Part shown: positions 27,053 through 37,200 of the stretch, piece after piece
Layout: each line of letters starts with the position of its first letter
How positions within the stretch are numbered: position 1 is the first letter of the stretch
Source of the DNA: Nitrospinales bacterium
Lineage (GTDB): Bacteria; Nitrospinota; Nitrospinia; Nitrospinales; VA-1
Length of the DNA: 58,592 nucleotides
Reading direction: 5' to 3'
NCBI GenBank assembly: GCA_022450865.1
Contig: JAKUOQ010000004.1
Location: 1-58,592, forward strand
Notes under the pieces: generated by a model
Database searches by the model: none
Seen by the model: the letters and a program-made list of their open reading frames with translations, nothing else
What the model was told of the DNA's origin: nothing
Translations under genes and position numbers: made by a program

Positions 27053-28378
27053 ATGCATACCAACATAACACCACAAACACCTAATGGATTCGATTCTCTA
27101 AATTTGATAAGCCCCTTATGTAGGGCAGTTAATGAGAAAGAATATTCGAACCCAACCCCCATCCAAATGCAAGCTGTTCCGCATCTTTTAAAAGGCCGAG
27201 ATCTTTTGGGATGTGCGCAAACAGGAACAGGAAAAACAGCGGCATTTGCATTACCAATCCTTCAACGCTTGAAAGAAAATTATCAACCAGTTGGGCGGAA
27301 GGAGATACGTTCTCTAATCCTGACTCCAACACGGGAACTTGCAGTGCAGATCATGGAGAGTTTTGAGGATTACGGGCGCTATTTAAATTTAAAACAGACT
27401 GTTATTTATGGCGGCGTAAGACAGGAAAAACAAGTTAAAGCCCTTAAATATGGAGTTGATATTCTGGTGGCCACTCCAGGAAGGTTGTTGGATTTGCACA
27501 ACCAGAAATATTTACGTCTTGACAAGGTAGAGGTTTTTGTTCTCGATGAGGCAGATCGCATGCTGGACATGGGCTTTCTGCCAGATGTGAAAAAAATTCA
27601 TTCCTTTATAACCAAAACTAGTCAGACTATGTTGTTCTCAGCTACCATGCCTATTGAGATACAACGTCTTACCAAAGGCTTCTTAAAAGACCCGATAAAA
27701 GTTGAGGTGGCTCCGCCTTCCACTACTGTTGATAAAATCGATCAGCGGGTATTATTTGTAGACCGGGAAAATAAGGGGGCATTGCTAAAATCCATGTTGG
27801 AAGATGCAACAATCGAAAGAGCCCTTATCTTTGCTCGTACCAAGCACGGAGCCAATAAGATTGTAAAAAATCTGAGTAAAGGCAAAATCAAGGCAGATGC
27901 AATTCATGGAAACAAATCACAAGCGGCTCGGTTAGAAGCTTTGAATAAATTCAAAACTGGGAAAATCCGTGTTCTAGTTGCAACTGATATAGCATCTAGA
28001 GGGATCGATGTGGATGGAATAACTCATGTAATCAACTATGAATTGCCGAACGAACCGGAAAGCTATGTCCATAGAATCGGCAGAACGGCAAGGGCAGGAG
28101 CCGCAGGTATAGCTCTATCCTTATGTGACTTGGGAGAACTCGGTTATTTGAAAAAGATTGAACGCACGACAAATAAATCTGTAGTGATGGAGAAAGATCA
28201 TATCTATCATTCGGAAACCATTGCTTCCAAAAGAGGTCGTTCCTCGGGATTCAAGACCAGGTCGACTCAGAAAAAGAGGTTCTATGGCAAAGGTTCATCT
28301 TCGAGAAAAAATAGCAAGCCTGCTACGAGAAGAGGTCGGTATCAACGTGAAAGACCAGAGCGTGGCAGGAAAAATTAG
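27053..28378 (+). CDS. DEAD-box ATP-dependent RNA helicase, RhlE-like
   Basis: This cytoplasmic RNA helicase has all family motifs in order: Q-motif NPTPIQMQA, motif I AQTGTGKT, Ia PTRELA, Ib TPGR, II VLDEADRM, III SAT, V ATDIASRGIDV and VI HRIGRTARAG. The core ends near residue 370, and a 70-residue Arg/Lys/Ser/Gly-rich tail follows, which usually gives nonspecific RNA binding. The layout fits the RhlE/CsdA-type group, involved in ribosome assembly or cold-adaptation RNA decay. The long leader with a hairpin suggests post-transcriptional control. Confidence 0.94.
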   Translation: MHTNITPQTPNGFDSLNLISPLCRAVNEKEYSNPTPIQMQAVPHLLKGRDLLGCAQTGTGKTAAFALPILQRLKENYQPVGRKEIRSLILTPTRELAVQIMESFEDYGRYLNLKQTVIYGGVRQEKQVKALKYGVDILVATPGRLLDLHNQKYLRLDKVEVFVLDEADRMLDMGFLPDVKKIHSFITKTSQTMLFSATMPIEIQRLTKGFLKDPIKVEVAPPSTTVDKIDQRVLFVDRENKGALLKSMLEDATIERALIFARTKHGANKIVKNLSKGKIKADAIHGNKSQAARLEALNKFKTGKIRVLVATDIASRGIDVDGITHVINYELPNEPESYVHRIGRTARAGAAGIALSLCDLGELGYLKKIERTTNKSVVMEKDHIYHSETIASKRGRSSGFKTRSTQKKRFYGKGSSSRKNSKPATRRGRYQRERPERGRKN

Positions 28379-28462
28379 AAATTTAGTTTTTGCTGAGGTG
28401 TTCCTTTTTTAAGGATAGATTTGGTATGATAATGCCTGATAAAAATATTTTTAAGGTGAATT

Positions 28463-28543
28463 ATGATGCTTAAATTCATGGCCTGGTTTTCAGCTTTTGT
28501 CACCATCGGGTTTATAGTATTGATGGTATTCGACTACGGATAA
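28463..28543 (+). CDS. Very small membrane protein (not in ORF track)
   Basis: A 26-codon frame begins ATGATG seven bases after a good AAGGTG ribosome site. The product is MMLKFMAWF followed by an uninterrupted hydrophobic span ending VFDYG, so it would be a single-span membrane micro-protein. It lies between the helicase and the ICMT-like gene, with 30 bases to the latter. Chance is not excluded at this length. Confidence 0.4.
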   Translation: MMLKFMAWFSAFVTIGFIVLMVFDYG

Positions 28544-28573
28544 TAAAGTAGGTAGAGTTATTGAGCTAGATTC

Positions 28574-29104
28574 ATGAAGGTCACGCCCCCTTTAATCAAA
28601 GCATTTTTCATTTTTCCCATGAATATTATGGGGACGATCCCGGGTTTTCTTCTTTGGTCTTCGCGGGAGGGTGGATTTTTTGAAAAATACCCGCTGAGTT
28701 TTGACCTCATTCGATCTTTCCCGGGTGGACTTTTAATCGGTGTCGGTGCAAGCCTATGTTGGATAGCCGTTTCTCTGTTCTCAGAATACGGAGGTGGCGG
28801 GACACCTGCCCCGTATGATCCCCCAAAATATTTTGTGGCGCGTGGTGTATATAGACATGTAAGAAACCCTATGATGATAGGAGTAATTCTGGTTTTATTG
28901 GGAGAGGCGATGCTCTTTGGGTCTTTACCTGTTTTTATTTGGGCCCTTATTTTTTTCCAAGCATGTCTGGTTTTAATACCTTTTTGGGAAGAACCCGACC
29001 TGGAACATAGGTTTGGAGAAGCCTATTTGGAATACAAACGCAAAGTCCCAAGATGGATTCCTAAACTAAAATCCGAACCTCGGACAGATTTAAATGGACA
29101 ATGA
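28574..29104 (+). CDS. Isoprenylcysteine/phospholipid methyltransferase-like membrane protein
   Basis: A 176-residue integral membrane protein of the ICMT/PEMT-like family. About four to five hydrophobic segments precede the conserved SAM-binding region RHVRNPMMIGVILVLLGEA and the C-terminal motif EEPDLEHRFGEAYLEYKRKVPRWIP. Bacterial members are found next to varied genes and methylate lipids or small molecules; the substrate here is unknown. Its 3' end overlaps the following 55-codon ORF. Confidence 0.85.
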   Translation: MKVTPPLIKAFFIFPMNIMGTIPGFLLWSSREGGFFEKYPLSFDLIRSFPGGLLIGVGASLCWIAVSLFSEYGGGGTPAPYDPPKYFVARGVYRHVRNPMMIGVILVLLGEAMLFGSLPVFIWALIFFQACLVLIPFWEEPDLEHRFGEAYLEYKRKVPRWIPKLKSEPRTDLNGQ

Positions 29105-29261
29105 AAAAGAAAAATATTCGTTGATCGATTGGATAGGCAGCTTGATCGGGTTCGTAGTGATAGGTTTTATTGTTTTTATACTCCTCTGGCCTCTTATTGA
29201 TCCTACCCCAGATAAATCTTCTTCACTGAAAGAAAACATTCATAAGGCTATAGGAAAATAA
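29094..29261 (+). CDS. Small membrane protein overlapping the methyltransferase gene (not in ORF track)
   Basis: A 55-codon frame starts at an ATG 11 bases inside the end of the ICMT-like gene, in another frame. The product begins MDNEKEKYSLIDWIG, has one strong span GFVVIGFIVFILLWPLI and ends in a polar tail KENIHKAIGK. A single N-terminal anchor pattern and the overlap suggest coupled translation. I do not recognise it. Confidence 0.5.
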   Translation: MDNEKEKYSLIDWIGSLIGFVVIGFIVFILLWPLIDPTPDKSSSLKENIHKAIGK

Positions 29262-29268
29262 GCATTTC

Positions 29269-30000
29269 CTAATCAAACGGAGGCTGGCTTTTTCTTTGGT
29301 ATTCTTCTTCTGTTAAATTCATTCTCCCAAGAATAAATTTTTTTTTCCTTTCTGCAATGGAAACGACCAAAGAATCCTTTTTTTCTTTTCCGAGTTGCCT
29401 GGAAATTTCGATTTCCCTTATAGCTTTTTTCCATTCTTCCAAGCTTTCATAAACACTGATTAAATTTAAATGGGCCTGTGTATGACTTGAGTCTATTTCT
29501 AGCACTTTGTTGTAGTACTCTTTGGATTTTTCCAAATTCTGGTGATACCAATACTCTAAAGCGATTTTGAAAAGAATTTCAGGATCATTCTTTTTAAGAT
29601 CGGCGGCTATAAGGTATTGTTCGACGGCAAGGTCATTGCGGGTTATCATTGAATAGGTTTTCCCCAGCCCTAGCCTAGAGTTTAAATTTTTAGGATCAAT
29701 AGCGATGGCATTTTTAAAGGCCTCGACAGATTCATTTTTTTTGTCGGCTTCAAAAAGGATCAGACCTATTTGGTTATAAGCAGGAACAAATTTAGGGTCA
29801 ATTTTAACGGCCATATTTAAAATTTCAATGGCCTCGTCGTAGGCGCCAATTCTTTGCTTTTCTTTGGAGTTTTCGAGTAAAACTTTCGGGTCTTTAGATA
29901 AAGCTGCTGTCTGAGCATCTTCAGTCGTTTCAATGGTGCTGTCACAGGCCATCAGCATCATGAAAATATAAAGAAAAACTATTGCAATTTTTGCAGTCAT
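29269..30000 (-). CDS. TPR-repeat lipoprotein
   Basis: A 243-residue exported lipoprotein: the signal peptide ends in lipobox LMAC, then a short Thr/Asp-rich linker, then about five tetratricopeptide repeats (such as AYNQIGLILFEADKKNESVEAF and DPEILFKIALEYWYHQNLEKSKEYY). TPR arrays of this kind are scaffolds for protein complexes in the periplasm or outer membrane. Nothing in the neighbourhood names the partner. The protein is intact and compact. It is convergent with the small membrane gene upstream. Confidence 0.88.
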   Translation of the reverse strand: MTAKIAIVFLYIFMMLMACDSTIETTEDAQTAALSKDPKVLLENSKEKQRIGAYDEAIEILNMAVKIDPKFVPAYNQIGLILFEADKKNESVEAFKNAIAIDPKNLNSRLGLGKTYSMITRNDLAVEQYLIAADLKKNDPEILFKIALEYWYHQNLEKSKEYYNKVLEIDSSHTQAHLNLISVYESLEEWKKAIREIEISRQLGKEKKDSLVVSIAERKKKFILGRMNLTEEEYQRKSQPPFD

Positions 30001-30205
30001 TCCCGATTAACCATAAAAATGTTTAAATTACTATTTGCTCCTTATTATTACCTTATAATGTAATGATTAACAAGATGTGCAGGTGAGCACTTTGTTTCAT
30101 AATTATTTCTTTGATGAAGTATAGATATTTTTATAATAAAATCCTTTTTGATAGTTTTTAAAAAATTATTCTCAAAACTTAAAATGTATAGGCCGGGCAA
30201 ACACA

Positions 30206-30442
30206 ATGTCAGATGTGCTTTCATATTTAGAAAATGAAGATGGAGAGTTTGCGATTCCCTGTCAAATAAAAATTGCTGAAGATTGTGTCCAGCAGGGTGA
30301 ATTTTGCGAAGATAAGGAAGACGCCCGGGAGTGGGTTGAAGATGAGTGCTGGATTTCTTCCGGCGAAGGTTATTTCTGCACCCAATGTAATGAACAGGTC
30401 CTGCGTAATATTGCAAACCTTGCCACCAAAAAGATGATCTAG
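30206..30442 (+). CDS. Small acidic Cys-containing protein
   Basis: A 78-residue acidic product with Cys in the order CQ, CVQQGEFC, CW and FCTQC, which could hold a zinc or a cluster. There is no signal peptide and no recognised family. The start lacks a strong ribosome site. An antisense frame (30048-30416) overlaps it, but its product is less protein-like. The Cys spacing and acidic bias favour the plus-strand gene, at modest confidence. Confidence 0.55.
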   Translation: MSDVLSYLENEDGEFAIPCQIKIAEDCVQQGEFCEDKEDAREWVEDECWISSGEGYFCTQCNEQVLRNIANLATKKMI

Positions 30443-30615
30443 CCAGCGTAATGCTGAACTTAATGAACTGATAAGTATAAACAGTTAAATACTGTTTGGC
30501 TTTTAATTTAGTTCGTTAAACAGTTAATTAGAAAAAATACTATCCATTAAGAATCTTAAAAATAGTTAGCTCATTAATTCTCTGATTAGTTTCCTGCAGC
30601 TTAGCGACGCATAAT

Positions 30616-31605
30616 ATGAAAATAATTGAAATCGTAACGCCTATTGAAAACTTTTTTGCTGTGGAAAGTATTATTACCCGGCACCAGTCTGAAATTCTTT
30701 GGGTGAATATTGATGAGGATAAGAAGAAAAAAAGGGTCCGTGCATTGGTCAGCGATGACCAGCGACAATCTGTGCTGGATGCTTTGCAGGGATTATTTCG
30801 CGGCGATGACCATTCAAAAATCCTTGTTATGGCGGTAGAGGCCTCGCTGCCAAGAAAGGAAGTGGCCTCGAAGATAAAAGATTCTTCAGATAAGTCCAGT
30901 ACCACTCGCGAAGAACTTTATAACGAAATAGAAAAAAATACTCGACTCGACTCTACTTATTTGTTGCTAGTTTTTTTATCGACCGTTGTTGTTTCAATTG
31001 GCTTGTTGGAAAATAATGTTGCGGTGGTCATCGGTGCGATGGTTATCGCTCCTCTTTTAGGGCCAAATATTGCCTTGGCTTTGGGTGCGGCATTGGGTGA
31101 TATGCCGCTCATGTGGAAGGCTTTTAAAACAATGGTGACGGGAATTGGATTGGCATTATTTCTTTCTATATGTGTTGGATTTTACCATCCCATGAATTTA
31201 GATAGTCCGGAACTTATGGCACGAACAGATGTGGGATTGGATTCGATTGCTTTGGCATTGGCTTCTGGTGCAGCTGCAGTGCTTTCTTTGACAACGGGAC
31301 TTTCCAGTGTGCTGGTAGGGGTGATGGTAGCGGTTGCGTTATTACCTCCCACTGCTACTCTTGGAATCATGCTGGGTGCGGGACATGTTCAGCTTGCAAT
31401 TGGTGCAGCCATATTGCTTGCGGTAAATATTGTTTGCGTGAATCTGGCGGCAAAAATGGTGTTTCTGTTAAGAGGCATTAAACCTCGGAGCTGGTTAGAA
31501 AAACAAAAAGCCACACAATCGATGACGACTTATTTAGTAATATGGATGTTTTCTCTAACCATACTTTTGGTTGTTATTTTATTCCGCCATGGGTATTTTC
31601 TCTGA
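30616..31605 (+). CDS. DUF389 (TIGR00341-like) membrane protein
   Basis: A 329-residue protein with a cytoplasmic N-terminal alpha/beta part (about residues 1-100) followed by a hydrophobic half with about six spans. The signature of this family, ENNVAVVIGAMVIAPLLGPNIALALG, is in the first span pair, and ALLPPTATLGIMLGAG lies further on. The family's function is unknown, with suggestions of a transporter. The start is ATG at 30616, and no ribosome site stands out. Confidence 0.9.
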   Translation: MKIIEIVTPIENFFAVESIITRHQSEILWVNIDEDKKKKRVRALVSDDQRQSVLDALQGLFRGDDHSKILVMAVEASLPRKEVASKIKDSSDKSSTTREELYNEIEKNTRLDSTYLLLVFLSTVVVSIGLLENNVAVVIGAMVIAPLLGPNIALALGAALGDMPLMWKAFKTMVTGIGLALFLSICVGFYHPMNLDSPELMARTDVGLDSIALALASGAAAVLSLTTGLSSVLVGVMVAVALLPPTATLGIMLGAGHVQLAIGAAILLAVNIVCVNLAAKMVFLLRGIKPRSWLEKQKATQSMTTYLVIWMFSLTILLVVILFRHGYFL

Positions 31606-31660
31606 CTATACTTTTGTTTGTGCGAAATCATAACTACCATTTAAGTTATTAGCTAATGAT

Positions 31661-32710
31661 TCAGTCGGTACGATTAGGCTTTTCAAGAGATATAGGTTCT
31701 ATTCCGATTGGCTTGTCAGTAATTTGCAAAACATCCTTATCCAATTTATTCAATTCCTTATGAGCCGTATTGTAATGGTTTACCGTTGTGCTGAGAGAGT
31801 TACCAAGTTTTCCCATATATTGATCATAATTCCCTAAATGTTTCCCGAGTTCTTCTACTCTTGCTATGATTTCTTTAGCCGAAGCCTCTATTTTTAATGC
31901 CCGAAATCCCTGGATTACAGTTTGTAGATAGGCCATGAATGAGGTTGGTGAGACAATAATTACTTTCTTCTCAAAGGCATATTCAACCAGATCACGTGAG
32001 GAGGCTTTCACAGACCCGATAGAATTAGATAACAAGTCATAGAAAATGGTTTCGGACGGGATAAACATGAATGCAAAATCGAGAGTATTTTCATTCGGGC
32101 GGATGTACTTAGATGTTTCTAGTATTCGTCCTTTTACGTCTTGGATGAATGCCCTTGCCAATCTATCTTGTTCGGCTTTTGTTTTTTCTTCTATCAGTCG
32201 GTTATAGTTTTCCATGGGAAACTTTGAATCAATCGGAAGAATGGTTTGTCCATCGACTTTTCCAAAAAATATCACAGCGTCTGCTGTATCTCCGTCATTG
32301 AATTTGTACTGCAAGGAATAGTGCTCTGGAGGTAAAACATTTTTTAAGACCGTTTCCAGAAAAAACTCCCCAAGTACGCCGCGTTGTTTTGGATTCATCA
32401 GGATATTCTGGATGGTTTTGAGTTGATTAGTTACATCGATGACTTGTTTATTGGTCTCATTGACTTTTGTAAGTTGCTGAGTGATATCCTTGATGAGCTT
32501 GTTGGATTCACCGATTTGACTTCTCATCGATTCATTCGATTCGCCGAGTTTTTTATCCAAGGTTTCAACCACTTTACTCAACTGTTCCTGGATCAAGAGA
32601 ATGCTCTGGTCCTCTATTTTCGAATTATTTTTCCTAAGTAGTATCCATATCAAAATAACTGCGGCAACGACCAATCCTATCAATACTTCAACCACTGAGC
32701 TGTCCTCCAA
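31661..32710 (-). CDS. rmuC: DNA recombination protein RmuC
   Basis: RmuC limits DNA rearrangements at inverted repeats and is predicted to be a membrane-anchored nuclease-related protein. The N-terminal span VLIGLVVAAVILIWILL is followed by a long coiled coil (about residues 30-120), then the family domain with VLGEFFLETVLKNVLPPEHY and DSKFPMENYNRL, a PD-(D/E)xK-like region. The protein is shorter (349) than E. coli RmuC (475), in line with many other bacteria. It is convergent with the DUF389 gene. Confidence 0.92.
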   Translation of the reverse strand: MEDSSVVEVLIGLVVAAVILIWILLRKNNSKIEDQSILLIQEQLSKVVETLDKKLGESNESMRSQIGESNKLIKDITQQLTKVNETNKQVIDVTNQLKTIQNILMNPKQRGVLGEFFLETVLKNVLPPEHYSLQYKFNDGDTADAVIFFGKVDGQTILPIDSKFPMENYNRLIEEKTKAEQDRLARAFIQDVKGRILETSKYIRPNENTLDFAFMFIPSETIFYDLLSNSIGSVKASSRDLVEYAFEKKVIIVSPTSFMAYLQTVIQGFRALKIEASAKEIIARVEELGKHLGNYDQYMGKLGNSLSTTVNHYNTAHKELNKLDKDVLQITDKPIGIEPISLEKPNRTD

Positions 32711-32959
32711 TGATTCCTGATTTGATGTTTTCTAACCAGCGCATTGTTGTGGATCCTAACGAGTTTGAAAATTCGTTACTTAATTTAATTAACGAGGTAT
32801 TGAAAAAATATTGTTTTGATAGAAGCAAAGAACAAATGGATAAAGCCAAACTCTGTCATTTTTTAATATAACTTGTTGTTCTAAAATAGAATATTGGAAT
32901 TTGGTTGTTGTCTCAAGGATTTTCTTGCTTCCTTTGGATGGCTCCTCCATAATTTCTGG

Positions 32960-34186
32960 ATGGAATACCGTCGCTTTGGTAAGACCAACGAAAAAATCTC
33001 TGTAATTACCCTTGGTGGCATGCGTTTCAAGCATGGTTGGAATCCGCCACGAAATCATCTTCCTGCCGAATCAATTAAAAATTGTATCGAAATCACAAAG
33101 AAGGCGTTCGATGTCGGCATCAATCATATAGAAACAGCCTATGGGTATATGAAGAGTGAAAACCTTTATGGAATTTCCCTAAAAGAATTAGGAGTGCCGC
33201 GCGACCAATTCAAAATGATGACAAAAGGCGCACCGATGACAGGAGATGAAACTCGGGCCTTGGTAGAGGAGCAATTAACCAGCTTGAAACTGGATTTCAT
33301 CGATTTTTATGGCTGGCATGGAATTAATAATGAAGAAAGATTGCTAGCCGCTATTAAGCCCGGGGGACCCGTAGAGGTTTTGCATCGAATGAAGGAAGAA
33401 GGCCTGGTGCGTCACATTGGGTTTTCCACACACGCTCCGCTGGATATAATTTTGCGAGCCCTAAATACTGATTTATTCAGTTTCGTAAATCTCCATTACT
33501 ATTATTTTTTTCAGCGCAATCTTGCGGCCGTTCAACTAGCTGGGAAAAAGGATATTGGTGTTTTCATTATTTCCCCAAATGAAAAGGGAGGAATGCTTTG
33601 GAAGCCTTCAGTCATTGTTAGGGAAGACTGCGCACCCATGACAGCAATTCAGTTCAATGGCCGGTTCTGTCTTGAGCATCCTGAAATCACCACTCTAAGT
33701 ATGGGAATCCATGAACTGGAGCATTTTCCGCAGAATCTTTCAATTTTAAGTGAAGAGAAAATTTATACTGATAAAGAGCAAAAAATTCGTGGGCAGATGG
33801 ACGGTCGATTAAATGAAGTGGCAGAACTTTGTACTATTTGCAATGAATGCTTACCTTGCCCTGAGGAAATAAACATTCCTGAAGTGTTACGTTTTAGAAA
33901 CTTGTTGCAAGCGTATGATATGGAAGACTATGGAAAGTTTCGTTACAACATGTTTGAGGGAGAGGGCCATTGGTTTCCGGGAAACTTTGCATCAAAGTGC
34001 ACCGAGTGTGGAGATTGCCTTCCCCGATGCCCGGAAAAACTGGAAATCCCTAAACTTTTATTTGATACCCACAATAGATTATTTGACAGGGGGGCTTGGA
34101 TAAAAAGCAAGCTGCTTTACCTGATGTTAAATATTTATAGCTTCATAAAAAAATTTGTTACGGGGATGGGGGGGGGAATAAGATAA
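32960..34186 (+). CDS. Aldo/keto reductase with C-terminal 4Fe-4S ferredoxin domain
   Basis: A 408-residue aldo/keto reductase of the ferredoxin-fused type. The AKR barrel begins MEYRRFGKTNEKISVITLGGMRF and has HIETAYGY, where Glu stands in for the usual catalytic Asp, as in this subfamily, MTKGAP with the Lys, and DFYGWHGI with the His. The C terminus carries two cluster-type motifs: CTICNECLPCP and CTECGDCLPRCP, consistent with iron-sulfur centres. The true start is probably the Met at 32960; the track's 22 extra residues are not part of the fold. A G9 tract near the 3' end is noted separately. Confidence 0.9.
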   Translation: MEYRRFGKTNEKISVITLGGMRFKHGWNPPRNHLPAESIKNCIEITKKAFDVGINHIETAYGYMKSENLYGISLKELGVPRDQFKMMTKGAPMTGDETRALVEEQLTSLKLDFIDFYGWHGINNEERLLAAIKPGGPVEVLHRMKEEGLVRHIGFSTHAPLDIILRALNTDLFSFVNLHYYYFFQRNLAAVQLAGKKDIGVFIISPNEKGGMLWKPSVIVREDCAPMTAIQFNGRFCLEHPEITTLSMGIHELEHFPQNLSILSEEKIYTDKEQKIRGQMDGRLNEVAELCTICNECLPCPEEINIPEVLRFRNLLQAYDMEDYGKFRYNMFEGEGHWFPGNFASKCTECGDCLPRCPEKLEIPKLLFDTHNRLFDRGAWIKSKLLYLMLNIYSFIKKFVTGMGGGIR

Positions 34187-34201
34187 GAAATTTAATATGA
34201 G

Positions 34202-34253
34202 TTTTTAAGGGAGTCATAAAAAAATATAATATTATATTTACTGACCTTAAAAA
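34202..34253. repeat. Long inverted repeat between convergent genes
   Basis: TTTTTAAGG and CCTTAAAAA form a nine-base arm pair around an inner perfect 18-base palindrome AAATATAATATTATATTT (34222-34239), with a further TCA/TGA match. It lies in the 106-base gap between two convergent genes and could act as a bidirectional terminator or a cruciform, though it is AT-rich and the flanking U-tracts are weak. Confidence 0.6.
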
Positions 34254-34292
34254 TTTATTGCCCTTGGATATTGTTGTAATTATCGCCACATT

Positions 34293-37200
34293 TTAGGCGC
34301 TGGGAGCTTTTTGGCAGGTTTCCTTCAATTCCCAGGCATTTCGATAGGAGTCGTCTTTTTTAATAACCTTTTCAAGAAGAGGGAGCGCCTTGGTGCATTT
34401 ATTTAGAAGGGTGAAAATTTCTGCCATCATAAATTGCAAATGAATTTCATCGGGATCGATTAGGTTATAACGGCCTCCATACATAAGAACTTCTTTTGCT
34501 TCTCCAAGCCCACGATAGCTTTTTACAATACTCTGCAATACCTTTAGATTCATTTGGTCTTCTTGCAGCAAGGGGAGGGAATATTCTAAAGATTTCAAGT
34601 ATTCCTTTTTTAAATTGTAGAACTCTGCAAGAGATCTTAGTAGAACTGGGTCTTGCGGATTTTTTTCTACTTCTTTTAATAGACTGACTAGCCCGATCTC
34701 TCTCATAACGGTACTAATTTGCTGAGGATCATATTTAGCGGTGTTTTGAAAGAAGATAAGAGCCTCTTCTTTTTTTCCTGACTCCAGCAGATTGTATCCC
34801 ATATAAAGGCTGGCGAAACTCAGATTAGGATTTTTTTCTAAAACCAATCGCAGAATTCTCATGCTTTGTTCATAGTTACCGATCTGGTAAAAACTGTGAG
34901 CTAAATTGAGCATGTACTTTAGATTGTCGGGTTCTTCTTCAATGAGTTGGGCCAAACGTTGCATTTGTTTTCGGTCAGCCTGCAGGTGGTATCGGAATAG
35001 GTCGTCATCCTCAACCAGAGTCATGGCTTTTAAAAGCTGGCCGCGGTTGCTATACATAACCCCGCGCTGGTAGAGGTCCATTGCATCATAATGGATTTTT
35101 AATTTTTGCCTATTTTCTTTTGATAGGTTCGTTATTTGCTTTGCGACATCATCAAACCTCGCGCGGTTGAATACATACCTTTCTTGCCCGGGTACCCCAA
35201 TCACGTTTCCCAGTTCTAAATAAAATTCAATGGCCGGGTGATTGTCAGTAATAAGAGGATAACCTTCCCCAAGTTTGACGACCTGTTCGTTGAGTAGCCA
35301 TATGTTGCTCAGAAAAGAAAAGATGTCTGGAATTTCAATATCCTTCAACGCTTTTTTAATTTCTGGTTCTTGCAGACGTTCGTTTAGTTTATTGAAATCA
35401 ATCTTAATGGGTTGATCAGAACCGATAATGAGAATTTCGTTAGCGACAGAAAGCCATCCCATGGTATAGGGGAAAACAGATTGAAAAGTTTTGAAGTGCA
35501 TGGCAACTTCTTCTTCTCCCTGGCTGTGCAGGGGGATCCATTGCGCTGAGATACCGCCAGGTTTAAGTTTCCTTTTCTGTAATTCATAATATTCCTTGGT
35601 ATACAGGTTGACCGTAAAGGCAGTGCGCGGGGGCGGAGGTTCTGAGGTAATGACGTCATAAAATTTATGGGTCGTTAACAAATGATTTCGACCATCCTGA
35701 ATCACAAAATTCACTTTAGGGTTGGACAGAACATCATGGTTTTGATCCGCAAACATTTTTCCTGCGTTAATAACACTGGAGGATAGTTCCAGGCTATCGA
35801 CGGTTTTTACTCGAGGGTGAATTCCTGCTGCACCTGTGGTCTGACCTGTTCCAAAACAGACTACTAGAACATCATCGGGTTTATCCACAAGAAGAATCGG
35901 AACATGCGCAAAAAGTTTCATATAACGAGTAGCGATCATGTTTGACGCCGACATGGAAATGCCATTGGTAATCAACCTTTTCGCAGATGGATCGAGCAAT
36001 CCGTATTCGTCTTTGAATACAGCAACGGTATCGGACAAGCCTTCTTCAAAATAAATCAGTTTGTTTATATTTCGTTTCCCGGCACTATCGCGCATGAAGA
36101 AAGAATTGAATAAATCATTTGGAATAGACATATTTATAAAAAGAATCAGAGCAACAAATACTATCGTCATGGCTTTTCTAATTGTGAGCGTCAAATAATC
36201 ACTGGTGCGAAACAAAAGAACCATGATAAATAAATTGATCGTTGCGAGTAGGGCAAGGCTGGCCTGGCTGCCAAAGTTAGGCAGGAAAAGAAAACCAGAA
36301 AAAAGAGAACCAAAAATAGCACCCATTGTATTCGCGGCATAAATCTGGCCGGTTGCCTGTCCGATATTTTCATGTTTGTTTGCTATTAGTTGAATAAGCA
36401 AAGGAAAACACATTCCGAGAAGTAAAGTGGGAACCAACATAAGAGCTGCTGAATCTCTAAAGTAGTTCCAGAAGGCCATAGCAGGATTGCCCAGGTTGTA
36501 TGCGTTCCAAGGGGGAGAAAGAATAGACTCTATTCCATAAATGGAGCCAATAACATAAATTCCGATTCCTCCTTGTAAAACCATAAGAATAGTGTGTGAG
36601 TTTTTAATTTTTGATGAAAATGGAATAAGTAAAAGGCTTCCCAGAAAAATACCCAATAAAAAGACAGTGAGCATCATACTGAATGAGTAAACCGTGCTGG
36701 CGATGCTGAATACCAAAAGGCGTGTCCATAAAACTTCATAAGCAAGAGCGGTGAAACCGCAAATGAAACTGATTCCCATCCAGAATTTTTGTTCGGGACT
36801 CCAACCCATCTTTGGAAGTCTGATTTTAGGAAGGCTAAATTTAACAATGCCCCCGTTTTCTTTATAAATACTCAGGGCACTAATGCCAATAATGAGGTTG
36901 CCAGTAGCGGCCATCAAAACTGTTTGTAATACTCCGAAAGCCCCCATCAAGAAAAATCCCGTAATCAAACAACCGAACGCGGCTCCCAGGGTGTTCAGCG
37001 CGTAAAGCAGGCTTACTTGTTTTCTTATGCGCTTGTCGTCAGTAACGCAATATTTGCTGATGAGAGGAAGGGTTGCGCCCATAAATGTTGTGGGTATTAA
37101 CATCAATGTGAAGGAAAAAACCACTCTCAAAAAATTTTGTAGAGCTGGAGATTCTGGAAGGAAGCTGTGGAACAAGGAGTAAACTTCAGCAAAATTAGCA

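Noticed and set aside
30048-30416. 122-residue minus-strand frame over the small Cys protein
   Set aside because: Composition (His/Leu/Asn) is less protein-like than the acidic Cys-containing plus frame, and no ribosome site or motif supports it.
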